DNA of 64,000 nt from Bacillus sp. CECT 9360 (lineage in GTDB: Bacteria; Bacillota; Bacilli; Bacillales; DSM-1321). The stretch spans positions 1 through 64,000 of the forward strand of contig NZ_CAKKNA010000019.1 in assembly GCF_918741275.1 (NCBI RefSeq), read 5' to 3'. Positions 7,797 to 16,774 of this stretch are shown in pieces. A program made the translations under genes and the position numbers. Every line of letters begins with the position of its first letter. Positions within the stretch are counted from its first letter, which is position 1. The notes beneath the pieces are model-generated. The model had not been told where the DNA came from. It saw only the letters and a program-made list of their open reading frames with translations, and did not search any database.

Positions 7797-10244
7797 ATGT
7801 CTGCAAGTGAGAAATTTCATGATTTGCCTTTAGAAGAGGTAATTGGCGACCGCTTTGGCCGCTATAGTAAATATATTATCCAGGATCGTGCCCTTCCCGA
7901 TGCCCGGGACGGTCTGAAGCCCGTGCAAAGACGTATTTTATACGCGATGCATGTGGAAGGAAACACAAACGATAAAGGATACCGAAAAGCTGCAAAAACA
8001 GTAGGGAATGTCATTGGTAACTATCACCCGCATGGAGATTCTTCCGTGTATGAAGCGATGGTACGGATGAGCCAGGACTGGAAGCTACGGAATGTCATGA
8101 TTCAAATGCACGGCAATAACGGAAGCATCGACGGGGATCCGCCGGCTGCTATGCGTTATACCGAAGCAAGGCTTTCCGCGATTGCATCGGAATTACTGCG
8201 AGATATCGATAAAAGAACGGTCAATCTTGTGCCAAACTTTGATGATACTTCAAACGAACCAGTTGTTCTTCCGGCGATGTATCCGAATTTGCTTGTTAAT
8301 GGCTCTACCGGTATTTCTGCGGGTTACGCGACCGATATTCCTCCGCATCAATTAGGAGAAGTGATTGATGCGGCCATTATGCGGATTGAAAAGCCGGATG
8401 TGACCGTTGATGAATTGATGACGGTCATTAAAGGGCCCGATTTTCCGACAGGCGGCATTATCCAGGGGATAGAAGGCATCAAAAAGGCTTATGAAACCGG
8501 AAAAGGGAAAATCATCATCCGAGGTAAAGCGGAAGTGGAAGAAATCCGCGGCGGAAAGCAGCAAATCGTCATTACCGAAATCCCTTTTGAGGTGAACAAA
8601 GCCAATCTTGTCAAAAAAATAGACGAGTTTCGTATCGACCGCAAGATGGAGGGCATTGCAGAAGTTCGTGATGAAACAGACCGGACAGGCATGCGGATCG
8701 TCATTGAACTGAAAAAAGAAGCAGACGCAAACGGTGTATTGAATTATTTATATAAAAATACCGATTTGCAGGTGGCTTACAATTTCAACATGATCGCGAT
8801 TTATAAAAAGCGGCCGACGTTGATGAGCCTTCCGAAGATGCTCGATGCTTACATCGGTCACCGTAAGGAGGTCATCACCAACCGTTCGCGCTATGAATTA
8901 CAAAAAGCGCATGACCGCGCACATATCGTAGACGGGCTGATGAAGGCCTTGTCGATTTTGGACGAGGTCATAGCTAGTATCCGTTCATCCAATGATAAGC
9001 GGGACGCCAAGGATAACTTGATTGCGAAGTTCGATTTTACCGAGCCGCAGGCTGAAGCGATCGTTTCTTTACAGCTTTACCGCTTAACGAATACCGATAT
9101 TACGGCTCTGCAGGCTGAAGCTGCGGAGTTGAAAAACAAGATTGCCGAGCTGACAGCCATTCTTGAAAGCGAGAAGGTTCTCCTGGGAGTCATCAAAAAA
9201 GAGCTGAAGCAAATTAAAAAAGAGTATAACGATGTACGACGCTCTAAAATTGAAGACGAGATCGAGGAAATTAAGATTAATCTTGAAGTGCTTATCGCAA
9301 GCGAAGATGTGATGGTGACGGTTACGAATCAAGGCTATGTCAAGCGCACATCACTCCGTTCCTATGCGGCATCCGGCGGGCTTGATTTTGGCATGAAGGA
9401 CAGCGATCGCCTGCTGCAAAAGTTAGAAACCAACACAACCGATGTTATTTTACTATTCACCAACAAAGGAAATTATTTATATTGCCCGGTGCATCAGCTT
9501 CCGGACATCCGCTGGAAGGAAACGGGCCAGCATATTGCTAACATCATCCCGATCGAACGCGATGAGCAAATTGTCAAAGCCATTCCTATCAAGGATTTTG
9601 CACAGCCAAACTATTTACTGTTTGTCACAAAACAGGGAATGGCAAAGAAAACCGAGCTGCCCGCATACAAAGCACAGCGCTATTCCAAGTCACTTGTTGC
9701 GCTTAACTTAAAAGGCGGCGATGAGCTTGTGGACGTCCATTTGACAGATGGACAGAGTGAAGTCTTCCTTATAACTAACTACGGATACGCCCTGTGGTTC
9801 GATGAAGAGGAAGTGAGTATCGTCGGTGCCCGTGCTGCCGGTGTCAAAGGCATTAACTTAAAAGATGGCGATTATGTCGTAGGCGGTAAGGTCCTGAATA
9901 AGGAGAATGCGGAAGCCATCGTGATTGTGACCCAGCGCGGAGCCATTAAGAAAATGAAGCTTACCGAGTTTGAAAAAGCAAGCCGCGCCAAACGTGGTGT
10001 TGTCGTATTGCGAGAGTTAAAGTCGAACCCACATCGGGTCATCGGCTTTGAAACGGCTGTGAAGACCGATTCCATTTTCATTGAATCAGAAAAGGGAGCG
10101 GTCGAAACCGTTCATGTTTCTTCTCTTAAATTTACTGACCGTTATACGAATGGATCGTTCATCCTCGATGATAGCGAAAGCGGCAACGCAAAGGGCATTT
10201 GGAAAATCAGCGTCGAAGAAAAAAGCGACACTCAAGAATCATAA
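7797..10244 (+). CDS. parC: DNA topoisomerase IV subunit A (ParC)
   Basis: An 815-residue DNA breakage-reunion subunit. The catalytic Tyr is Y121 in MRYTEARL, and the quinolone-determining region HPHGDSSVYEAMV keeps Ser and Glu at the usual resistance positions, so it looks fluoroquinolone-sensitive. The C-terminal half carries the repeating beta-pinwheel blades (for example NKGNYLYCPVHQLP, TKQGMAKKTEL, TQRGAIKKMKL). Length is close to B. subtilis ParC. It is translated from an ATG with GGAGG upstream, three bases after parE, as a two-gene operon ending in a terminator. Confidence 0.97.
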   Translation: MSASEKFHDLPLEEVIGDRFGRYSKYIIQDRALPDARDGLKPVQRRILYAMHVEGNTNDKGYRKAAKTVGNVIGNYHPHGDSSVYEAMVRMSQDWKLRNVMIQMHGNNGSIDGDPPAAMRYTEARLSAIASELLRDIDKRTVNLVPNFDDTSNEPVVLPAMYPNLLVNGSTGISAGYATDIPPHQLGEVIDAAIMRIEKPDVTVDELMTVIKGPDFPTGGIIQGIEGIKKAYETGKGKIIIRGKAEVEEIRGGKQQIVITEIPFEVNKANLVKKIDEFRIDRKMEGIAEVRDETDRTGMRIVIELKKEADANGVLNYLYKNTDLQVAYNFNMIAIYKKRPTLMSLPKMLDAYIGHRKEVITNRSRYELQKAHDRAHIVDGLMKALSILDEVIASIRSSNDKRDAKDNLIAKFDFTEPQAEAIVSLQLYRLTNTDITALQAEAAELKNKIAELTAILESEKVLLGVIKKELKQIKKEYNDVRRSKIEDEIEEIKINLEVLIASEDVMVTVTNQGYVKRTSLRSYAASGGLDFGMKDSDRLLQKLETNTTDVILLFTNKGNYLYCPVHQLPDIRWKETGQHIANIIPIERDEQIVKAIPIKDFAQPNYLLFVTKQGMAKKTELPAYKAQRYSKSLVALNLKGGDELVDVHLTDGQSEVFLITNYGYALWFDEEEVSIVGARAAGVKGINLKDGDYVVGGKVLNKENAEAIVIVTQRGAIKKMKLTEFEKASRAKRGVVVLRELKSNPHRVIGFETAVKTDSIFIESEKGAVETVHVSSLKFTDRYTNGSFILDDSESGNAKGIWKISVEEKSDTQES

Positions 10245-10257
10245 TTAGTTATTTTTT

Positions 10258-10291
10258 AGGACCAAATCATTGGATTTGGTCCTTTTTCTTT
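10258..10291 (+). terminator. parEC terminator
   Basis: AGGACCAAATC and GATTTGGTCCT form an 11-bp stem with loop ATTG, followed by TTTTCTTTT. Confidence 0.9.
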
Positions 10292-10483
10292 TGATTTCCT
10301 ACAAGCTTCTAATCTGTCCAAAAATAAACAACTCCAACACACCAAAACCACATAGACCTGGCAAAGGTTTAAACCACTTAGAACCATTGCGCTATTTTTA
10401 ATAAATAGTGGAAATACCTTCAATAATTTCTTTTCTCTTGGAAATACTAAGAAAAAATTATACCAGACGGAAGGAAAGATTTG

Positions 10484-11839
10484 ATGGATCATTTAGTAAT
10501 AGCCCGGTCGATGTTTGGGACTACGATGGGGTTTCATATTATTTTTGCAACGATTGGAGTGGGATTGCCGCTCATGATGCTCCTCGCTGAATTGATGTAC
10601 CAAAGGACAAAGGATTTCCACTATGCCGTTATGGCTAAGCGCTGGACAAAGACGTTTGCCGTTTTGCTTGGTGTCGGTATTCCAACCGGTACTATTGCAG
10701 GAGTACAGCTGTCTTTGCTTTGGCCCGGTTTTATGGAGGTTATCGGGCGGGTTATGGCATTGCCGTTCCAAATTGAGATTTACGCCTTTTTTGTAGAGGC
10801 CTTATTTATGTCCATTTATGTATACGCAGCGGATAAGATTCCACCGTGGATGAGAATCATTAGTTTGACGTTAGTGGCATTTGGGGCGGTTGCTTCTGCT
10901 GTACTTATTTCCAATGTGCATGCCTTTCAGGGGACTCCCGCAGGCTTTAGGGTCGAAGATGGGAGAATCGTCGACGTTGAACCATGGAAAGCGTTTTTTA
11001 ATAAAAGCTTCCTCGTAACAGCGGGTCATGTTGCTTTATCCGCCTATACGACCGGTGCGTTTGTGGTCGCCGCTGTTGCCGCCTTTAAAATGATCAAAGC
11101 AGGGGCAGGTTCGATGCTGTATGGTTTTCATAAAAAAGCGTTAATGCTCGCTGTCATAACCGGCGGGGTCTTTAGCTTGCTGACAGCTCTCAACGGGCAT
11201 GCTACCACTCAAAATATATTTCACACCCAGCCTGAAAAATTGGCGGCTGCCGAAGGATTATTTGAAACACAAACCCATGCGCCTTTAAGCGTACTCGGTT
11301 TTACTGATAAAGAAGAACAGGAGGTCAAATGGGGAATTGAAATTCCTTGGATGCTAAGCTTTCTTGCCGGAAACAGTTTTGATACAGAGGTGCAAGGCTT
11401 GAACGACTTTCCGGAAGAGTTATGGCCGCCGCTTTTTGTCCATACGATGTTCAATATCATGTTCATAACCGGGTCCCTGTTAATTGTGCTGGCATTCGCT
11501 GCAATTGTCTGGGATAAATGGCTGAAAAAAGATTTTTCAAAATGGATGATATGGTTATTCGTTTTGTCAGGCCCGGCTGCTGTGGCTGCAATAGAAAGCG
11601 GGTGGATTTTGGCGTGCACCGGCCGCCAGCCATGGTCGATTTACAGGACATTATCGACGGCGAATTCAGTCACATCCGCGCCTAATCTGGGGATATTATT
11701 TATGTTATTTATCATTGTCTATATCATTCTAGGGGCGGCGGTCGTATTTGTGATTCTCTATTATTTTAAACGGAATACGGTTATCGATGATATACACCGC
11801 GCGGAGGAAAAAGGGGTTCACTTATATGGTTCTAATTGA
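10484..11839 (+). CDS. ythA: Cytochrome bd-type quinol oxidase subunit I (YthA-like)
   Basis: A 451-residue multi-spanning subunit of a CydA-family terminal oxidase, which oxidises menaquinol and reduces O2 to water. The N-terminal helix carries H18 in MGFHIIFA (heme ligand), a second His sits in VTAGHVALSAY near 184, and GRQPW follows the ligand region near 385. The quinol loop is short, as in the cyanide-insensitive/YthA group rather than long-loop CydA. The ATG at 10484 follows GGAAGGAAAG; a TTG lies one codon earlier. Subunit II follows at once. No CydCD assembly genes are present nearby. Confidence 0.9.
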   Translation: MDHLVIARSMFGTTMGFHIIFATIGVGLPLMMLLAELMYQRTKDFHYAVMAKRWTKTFAVLLGVGIPTGTIAGVQLSLLWPGFMEVIGRVMALPFQIEIYAFFVEALFMSIYVYAADKIPPWMRIISLTLVAFGAVASAVLISNVHAFQGTPAGFRVEDGRIVDVEPWKAFFNKSFLVTAGHVALSAYTTGAFVVAAVAAFKMIKAGAGSMLYGFHKKALMLAVITGGVFSLLTALNGHATTQNIFHTQPEKLAAAEGLFETQTHAPLSVLGFTDKEEQEVKWGIEIPWMLSFLAGNSFDTEVQGLNDFPEELWPPLFVHTMFNIMFITGSLLIVLAFAAIVWDKWLKKDFSKWMIWLFVLSGPAAVAAIESGWILACTGRQPWSIYRTLSTANSVTSAPNLGILFMLFIIVYIILGAAVVFVILYYFKRNTVIDDIHRAEEKGVHLYGSN

Positions 11840-11854
11840 TAAGGGGGAGATGAC

Positions 11855-12910
11855 GTGACGGATGCAGTAATCGCGAGTACGGTTCTTTGGGGTTTTGTTT
11901 TTATTTACTCGGTTATGGCCACGATGGATTTTGGTGCTGGATTCTGGTCGATGGTATACATTAACCGTACGAAGACAGGCGCAACGAATATCGCCAATCG
12001 CTATTTATCACCGACCTGGGAGGTTACAAACACGTTCATTGTCGCGTTGGTGATTGCCGTGTACAGTATGTTTCCGGGGGCAGCCTATACGCTTGGCACC
12101 ATTCTGTTAGTTCCGGGAAGTGCTATTTTGCTGCTGCTTGCACTCCGCAGCGCTTTTCTCGTTTTTTCCAATACTGCAACGGACTATAGAAAGGTCCTTA
12201 CTTATATATCCGGGATCGCGGGAATCATCATACCCGGTTTATTAATCAGCGTGCTGCCCATCACGCACGGAGACTTTGTGGAAATCACGGATGGCAACGA
12301 AATACTGAATTTAGGTGAGGTATTTACCAGTCCAAACACGTATGCGTTTATCGGCTTTGCGATCAGCAGTACATTATTTTTGTCTTCCTTGCTTCTTTCC
12401 GACTATTCAAATGCATCAGATGAGCTGGAGGCTTTCAAGGTATACCGCAGAGATGCGATAATAACGGGTCCGATTTCGATGATTATGGCTCTAATCATCA
12501 TGGTGACTTTAGAACAGGAAGCGAACTGGATCTATGTGAAAATGATGGAGGACCTGCCGCTTTTAATTGCCTCTGTCTGTTTTTTCCTGATCGGTGGTGT
12601 AGCGCTATACCTGCCGTTCTTTACGAAAAAAGCTGTCAGCGGCTTGCCAAGGGCAGCCGTGGTGGCGGTCACCATTCAATATTTGATTGCCAGTTTTGTC
12701 TATGGACGGGCCCATTTGCCGTATATGGTCTATCCGCATGTCACAATCGAATCTGGCTTCACTGATCCAAATTCGTTCCGGGCTGTTTTTGCCACCTACA
12801 TTGTCGGTTTCCTGATTCTATTTCCAGGATTTATTTACTTCTGGTCCATTTTCATGAAAGACAGCCGTTCGAAATCTAAAGAGTCCAAGAATCCGTTGAG
12901 AGGGGGATAA
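11855..12910 (+). CDS. ythB: Cytochrome bd-type oxidase subunit II (YthB-like)
   Basis: A 351-residue CydB-family membrane subunit with about eight to nine hydrophobic spans, opening with VLWGFVFIYSVMATMDFGAGFW, a form of the conserved first helix. It pairs with the subunit I gene 15 bases upstream. It starts at GTG with AAGGGGGAGATGAC upstream. The product stabilises heme binding in subunit I. Confidence 0.9.
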   Translation: MTDAVIASTVLWGFVFIYSVMATMDFGAGFWSMVYINRTKTGATNIANRYLSPTWEVTNTFIVALVIAVYSMFPGAAYTLGTILLVPGSAILLLLALRSAFLVFSNTATDYRKVLTYISGIAGIIIPGLLISVLPITHGDFVEITDGNEILNLGEVFTSPNTYAFIGFAISSTLFLSSLLLSDYSNASDELEAFKVYRRDAIITGPISMIMALIIMVTLEQEANWIYVKMMEDLPLLIASVCFFLIGGVALYLPFFTKKAVSGLPRAAVVAVTIQYLIASFVYGRAHLPYMVYPHVTIESGFTDPNSFRAVFATYIVGFLILFPGFIYFWSIFMKDSRSKSKESKNPLRGG

Positions 12911-12915
12911 ATGGC

Positions 12916-13686
12916 ATGTCAGGCAATTTACTCAAGCTTTTAACGATTGTTTTATGTGTGTCAATTGGTTATAACTCAGCAGCTGCCCAGGAGAATTCAA
13001 AATCAGATGAACAGACAGTTGTGACAAATAAGCACGATGTGACCGGTGATGGTAAATTGGATAGCGTATCTATAGAAGGGGTTCTCTATGAATCCGAAAG
13101 CCTTTTTTTAAAAAAGATCAAACTTGTAGTTAAAGTGGCAAAAGGGAAAAAAATCGAAGTTCCGCTGGATGCAGGCTATGAACCGAAGCTTGAATTTGCC
13201 GACTTTAATCGTGATGGAGTGGATGATGTGTTCATCACCATTCCAACGGGTTCCAGCGGAGGTATCATTAACAGCTATGCTTATACGTTTACCGGCGAGA
13301 AAGCAGTTGATTTGACGGTACCGCCACCTGTTGAAATAAACGGGCAATTTTTAGATAACTATAAAGTTAACCTTTCAATACCTTTTCAGAAAACTCTTTT
13401 CTTGGACGTCAGTGAGCGGAAAAAGGACTATGAAAGAATCGGTTTATATCAACCCAATGGCAAGTTGAACGAACCGACAGAAGTCATGGTCGACCCCTAT
13501 TCATTATTGAGAATTTTCGACTCCAAGAACAGCGGCAAAGGGTTAAGGGGTACTCAACGTGTCAGCGGCGCTTATCATGCGGATGCATTGGCAGACGTCT
13601 ATTCAGAATGGGAGTACCAAGATGGGAAATGGGAGCTGGTCGGAACAAGGACGAAAACGCACATAGAAAAGAACAGTAAGGAATAA
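12916..13686 (+). CDS. Secreted protein with VCBS/FG-GAP-like calcium motifs
   Basis: A 256-residue exported protein of unknown function. A signal peptide (LLKLLTIVLCVSIGYNSAAAQE) is followed by two DxDG-type calcium-loop segments, DVTGDGKLDSVSI near residue 42 and DFNRDGVDDVFI near 98, typical of VCBS/FG-GAP repeats. No lipobox cysteine is present. It begins five bases after ythB, with GAGGGGGA as its site, and ends at a strong terminator, so it is the third gene of the oxidase operon. Whether it assists the oxidase is unknown. Confidence 0.75.
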   Translation: MSGNLLKLLTIVLCVSIGYNSAAAQENSKSDEQTVVTNKHDVTGDGKLDSVSIEGVLYESESLFLKKIKLVVKVAKGKKIEVPLDAGYEPKLEFADFNRDGVDDVFITIPTGSSGGIINSYAYTFTGEKAVDLTVPPPVEINGQFLDNYKVNLSIPFQKTLFLDVSERKKDYERIGLYQPNGKLNEPTEVMVDPYSLLRIFDSKNSGKGLRGTQRVSGAYHADALADVYSEWEYQDGKWELVGTRTKTHIEKNSKE

Positions 13687-13690
13687 TGTA

Positions 13691-13728
13691 AGGAGCTGAT
13701 TCATTCGTTGCGAATCAGCTCCTTTGTT
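13691..13728. terminator. Terminator of the oxidase operon
   Basis: AGGAGCTGATTC and GAATCAGCTCCT form a 12-bp stem, followed by TTGTT. It may also serve the convergent DUF4440 gene. Confidence 0.85.
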
Positions 13729-13743
13729 ATGCACCTCAATTCA

Positions 13744-14100
13744 TCATTTAGACTTGACCGGAGTTCCTTGATGAAAACACATTTTCCATCTTCCGTCTAT
13801 ATCCTTCCAAATAGAACTGCGCAAAGTATGTTGCTTTCTGGTTAAATCATGTAAACGATAGGTAATCAGCACGACATCTGAAGCCAAAGGCTTTATTTCA
13901 AAATCAGACCTTGTGCTTTCAAATACAGTCAACCCATCGAGACAATCCTGTTTATTTTTTGTTTGTCCAGAGCTTGTAAATTCAAGAAAATCGTCTGAAA
14001 GCAGACTCTCAAGTTCACCTATAGATGTACGAACTTCAGCCGTAAGCAATTGCTCCTCTAACTGACGAATATGCTCTTCTAATGATGAATGGCTTTCCAT
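13744..14100 (-). CDS. DUF4440 / SnoaL-like (NTF2-fold) protein
   Basis: A 118-residue protein of the NTF2-like superfamily (DUF4440). The pattern LEEQLLTAEVRTSIGELESLLSDDFLEFTSSG at the start and WKDIDGRWKMCFHQGTPV at the end is typical. Such proteins bind small ligands or act as isomerase-like enzymes; no specific role can be given. The ATG at 14100 has GGGGGG six bases upstream; an ATG two codons earlier overlaps it. Confidence 0.8.
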   Translation of the reverse strand: MESHSSLEEHIRQLEEQLLTAEVRTSIGELESLLSDDFLEFTSSGQTKNKQDCLDGLTVFESTRSDFEIKPLASDVVLITYRLHDLTRKQHTLRSSIWKDIDGRWKMCFHQGTPVKSK

Positions 14101-14235
14101 GGTCATCCCCCCTATAATAATTCTAAAAATTATAGCATATTTCGGACGGAATCATAGATTATGCTGTTGCACTTTTTTCCTTTTTATCTATAAAATAGAA
14201 TAGAAGAAAACAAATGTTAGATAGGAAGTGTTACG

Positions 14236-14670
14236 ATGAGATACTACTCGAAAAAAGGACCGTTCATATCAGTAGTTTTATGGGGCCTGATCCTTTGGGG
14301 AACAGGAACTGCTATTTATCATTTTTTGAAAGGTACCGGAGAGGGCAATCTGGCAGATGTCATCATACCTGTCCTGGCTGCTGCTTTAGTTGCCTGGCTG
14401 TGGTTTACGACTTATTATGAGATTAAAGGGGAAACCTTGTACGTGAGTTCCGGACCTATAAAGAAAATGATACATATTAAAACGATCCATAGCATCCGCA
14501 GGACCTACAATCCGATATCAAGTCCGGCATTATCTTTGGACAGAATCGAAATCAAGTATAACATGGACGATACCGTCATTATTTCACCGAAGGACAAAGA
14601 GCAATTCACCTCAGCACTTAAAGAAATCAATCATGATATAACGATAGAATTGGAAACCAAGGGCTTTTAA
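14236..14670 (+). CDS. PH-domain (DUF1200, YyaB-like) membrane protein
   Basis: A 144-residue protein with two N-terminal transmembrane helices (about residues 10-28 and 41-58) and a C-terminal bacterial PH-like domain with the TTYYEIKGETLYVSSGPI and KTIHSIRRTYNPISSPALSLDRIEI signature. It has no known enzymatic role. The start follows GGAAG. A promoter for the TetR gene lies directly after its stop. Confidence 0.8.
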   Translation: MRYYSKKGPFISVVLWGLILWGTGTAIYHFLKGTGEGNLADVIIPVLAAALVAWLWFTTYYEIKGETLYVSSGPIKKMIHIKTIHSIRRTYNPISSPALSLDRIEIKYNMDDTVIISPKDKEQFTSALKEINHDITIELETKGF

Positions 14671-14678
14671 AATGCAAA

Positions 14679-14706
14679 TTGACAATTCAGAAATGTTTGT
14701 TAAAAT
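14679..14706 (+). promoter_or_regulatory. Probable sigma-A promoter of the TetR gene
   Basis: TTGACA (14679-14684), 16 bases, then TAAAAT (14701-14706), about 50 bases ahead of the TetR reading frame. Confidence 0.6.
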
Positions 14707-14754
14707 CAGATTGAAAGCTGCTTTTTTATATTTGCGAGTGATAAGGAGTGATGC

Positions 14755-15393
14755 CTTACGGATTTAAAGGACCGCATTATTGAAACAGCGCTCAATCTTT
14801 TTGAACGTCATGGGTTTCATGGCGTTACGGTTAATCAGATCGTCAGGGAAACCGGCACGTCAAAAGGCGGTTTTTACCACCACTTCGGGTCGAAGGATGA
14901 ACTGCTTTTTGTCATTCATGACTACTTCATCTCATATGTATTAACCAAGGCACAGGAAATTATTGAAACCGATATGAACCCCTCAGAAAAAATGCAGAAG
15001 ATCATTAAGTCATTTGTAAAAGTGTTTGATCTCTATAAACCTCACATTTCAGTATTCTATCAGGAAAGTATCTATTTAAAGCCCCAATATGTTGACGCCA
15101 TCAAAGAAAAACGAGAATCCTATAAAGTAATCATTTTTGACGTAATCCGGGAAGGGATTGAAAAGGGAGAATTCCGGCCTGAACTGCCTGTCGAAATCAC
15201 CGGCATGTCCATTTTAGGAATGGTGAACTGGTCTTATAAATGGTACAAAAAAGACGGTGAAAAAACGATCGAGGAAATCGCCGATATTTATGTAGACCTA
15301 ATTCTGCAATCGCTTTTGACAGAGCAGACAAAGAAAGACGGCATATTCAAGGAATATTTCTTGGAAAGCAGATTAGCTTTAGATAAAAAGTAA
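14755..15393 (+). CDS. TetR/AcrR regulator of the leucine-degradation operon; start codon abnormal
   Basis: The frame encodes a TetR-type helix-turn-helix (DRIIETALNLFERHGFHGVTVNQIVRE then GTSKGGFYHHFGSKDELL) and a roughly 160-residue ligand domain. No ATG, GTG or TTG lies in frame ahead of the DNA-binding domain. AAGGAG (14743-14748) is followed by an ATG at 14751 in another frame that would join the TetR frame if one base were removed near 14756. Either a one-base error or mutation lies there, or translation begins at a non-standard codon such as CTT or ACG (14755/14758). The next in-frame ATG (14974) would remove the DNA-binding domain. It probably acts at the palindrome 15413-15430. Confidence 0.8.
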   Translation, partial: LTDLKDRIIETALNLFERHGFHGVTVNQIVRETGTSKGGFYHHFGSKDELLFVIHDYFISYVLTKAQEIIETDMNPSEKMQKIIKSFVKVFDLYKPHISVFYQESIYLKPQYVDAIKEKRESYKVIIFDVIREGIEKGEFRPELPVEITGMSILGMVNWSYKWYKKDGEKTIEEIADIYVDLILQSLLTEQTKKDGIFKEYFLESRLALDKK

Positions 15394-15412
15394 ACGCTTA
15401 CATTAGCGATTA

Positions 15413-15430
15413 ACCGACCAACCAGTCGGT
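15413..15430 (+). promoter_or_regulatory. TetR-type operator before the leucine operon
   Basis: ACCGAC and GTCGGT are exact inverted half-sites separated by CAACCA, placed between the TetR gene and the first operon gene. This is a typical TetR/AcrR box. Confidence 0.7.
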
Positions 15431-15466
15431 CTACGAACGGAAAAACATGAATGGAGGAGGAGTTAT

Positions 15467-16609
15467 ATGGAGTTTGCACTCTCTAAGGAACAGCAAATGG
15501 TCAAGGAAATGGTGCGCGAGCTGGCAGAGAAGGAGATTAAGCCGATCGCGATTGAACTAGACGAAAAGTCACAATTCGCGGAAGATGTGTTCAAGAAAAT
15601 CGGAGAACTTGGCTTGCTGGGCATCCCGTTCCCGGAAGAATACGGCGGTTCCGGCGGGGATACAATTTCCTACGCGATCGCGGTCGAGGAGATCGGCAAG
15701 GCGTGCGGCGGCACCGGTTTAAGCTATGCGGCAGCGGTATCCCTTGGCGCGAGTCCTATCTACTATTTCGGAACAGAGGAACAGAAACAGAAGTATCTGG
15801 TCCCGCTCGCAAAGGGTGAAACACTTGCCGCGTTTGGGTTAACCGAACCGAACGCCGGGAGTGACGCGGGTGGAACCCGGACACAAGCTGTGCTCGTTGG
15901 TGATGAGTACGTGATCAATGGCGAGAAATGCTGGATCACTAACGCCGGCTACTCAGAGACCATCACGGTGACGGCTGTCTCAGGAAAAGACGAACGTGGC
16001 AAGAATATCATTTCCGCATTTATCGTTCCTACAGATACGCCGGGCCTTACGATTACTTGCAATTATGAAAAGATGGGCGTGCGCGCTTCCAATACATGCG
16101 AAATTATTCTTGAGGACGTCCGTGTACCGAAGGAGAATTTATTGGGAGATCCGCAAAAAGGCTTCAAGCAATTCTTGTATACGCTTGATGGTGGCAGAAT
16201 TTCAATTGCCGCATTGGCCGTAGGACTTGCCCAGGCGGCGTTCGACCGTGCGCTTAGCTTTGCAAAAGAACGGCAGCAGTTCGGTCAACCGATATCCAAT
16301 TTCCAAGCGATTCAATTCAAGCTGGCTGATATGGCGATGGAAATCGAGTTGGCAAGGAATATGGTCTATAAAGCCGCCTGGCTAAAGGACAATAATAAGC
16401 CATTTACAAAAGAATCAGCCTATGCCAAGCTTTTTGCCACTGAAATGGCATTCCGGTCATGTAATCAGGCAATTCAGATTCATGGGGGCTCTGGCTATAT
16501 GCGTGAATATGAAGTCGAGCGTTATTTACGAGATGCCAAATTACTTGAAATCGGTGAAGGGACTTCAGAGATTCAGAGAATCGTCATTGCCAGACAATTA
16601 GGCTGCTAG
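15467..16609 (+). CDS. yngJ: Acyl-CoA dehydrogenase, probably isovaleryl-CoA (YngJ)
   Basis: A 380-residue FAD-dependent acyl-CoA dehydrogenase. The flavin and substrate segments [34 protein letters not shown] and the C-terminal [34 protein letters not shown] are intact, as in short and branched-chain enzymes. First in an operon for leucine breakdown, it most likely oxidises isovaleryl-CoA to 3-methylcrotonyl-CoA and passes electrons to ETF. The ATG has GGAGGAGG upstream. Control by the upstream TetR protein is inferred. Confidence 0.92.
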   Translation: MEFALSKEQQMVKEMVRELAEKEIKPIAIELDEKSQFAEDVFKKIGELGLLGIPFPEEYGGSGGDTISYAIAVEEIGKACGGTGLSYAAAVSLGASPIYYFGTEEQKQKYLVPLAKGETLAAFGLTEPNAGSDAGGTRTQAVLVGDEYVINGEKCWITNAGYSETITVTAVSGKDERGKNIISAFIVPTDTPGLTITCNYEKMGVRASNTCEIILEDVRVPKENLLGDPQKGFKQFLYTLDGGRISIAALAVGLAQAAFDRALSFAKERQQFGQPISNFQAIQFKLADMAMEIELARNMVYKAAWLKDNNKPFTKESAYAKLFATEMAFRSCNQAIQIHGGSGYMREYEVERYLRDAKLLEIGEGTSEIQRIVIARQLGC

Positions 16610-16611
16610 TT

Positions 16612-16707
16612 GAAAAGCGCAAGCGCATTTCAAGAAATGAACGTCGACTAACACCTGCCACATCGTTATGTCTTACGTCGACGCCAGCCCATCCTGGGCA
16701 AGTCCGG
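16612..16707 (+). repeat. Intergenic repeat, copy 1
   Basis: This 96-base element starts GAAAAGCGCAAGCG and ends with CCAGCCCATCCTGGGCAAGT plus CCGG. A second copy lies inverted at 27651-27746. They share the end modules and the core CTGCCACATCGT. Short dyad repeats with AAGCGCAAGCGC ends are common between genes in Bacillaceae. Here it sits inside the operon, between yngJ and yngI. Confidence 0.7.
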
Positions 16708-16774
16708 AAACACACCATCAATCATAAGACAGTCGTAGAGCATTCATCCTAAACTAATTCATGGGAGGAGTCAG

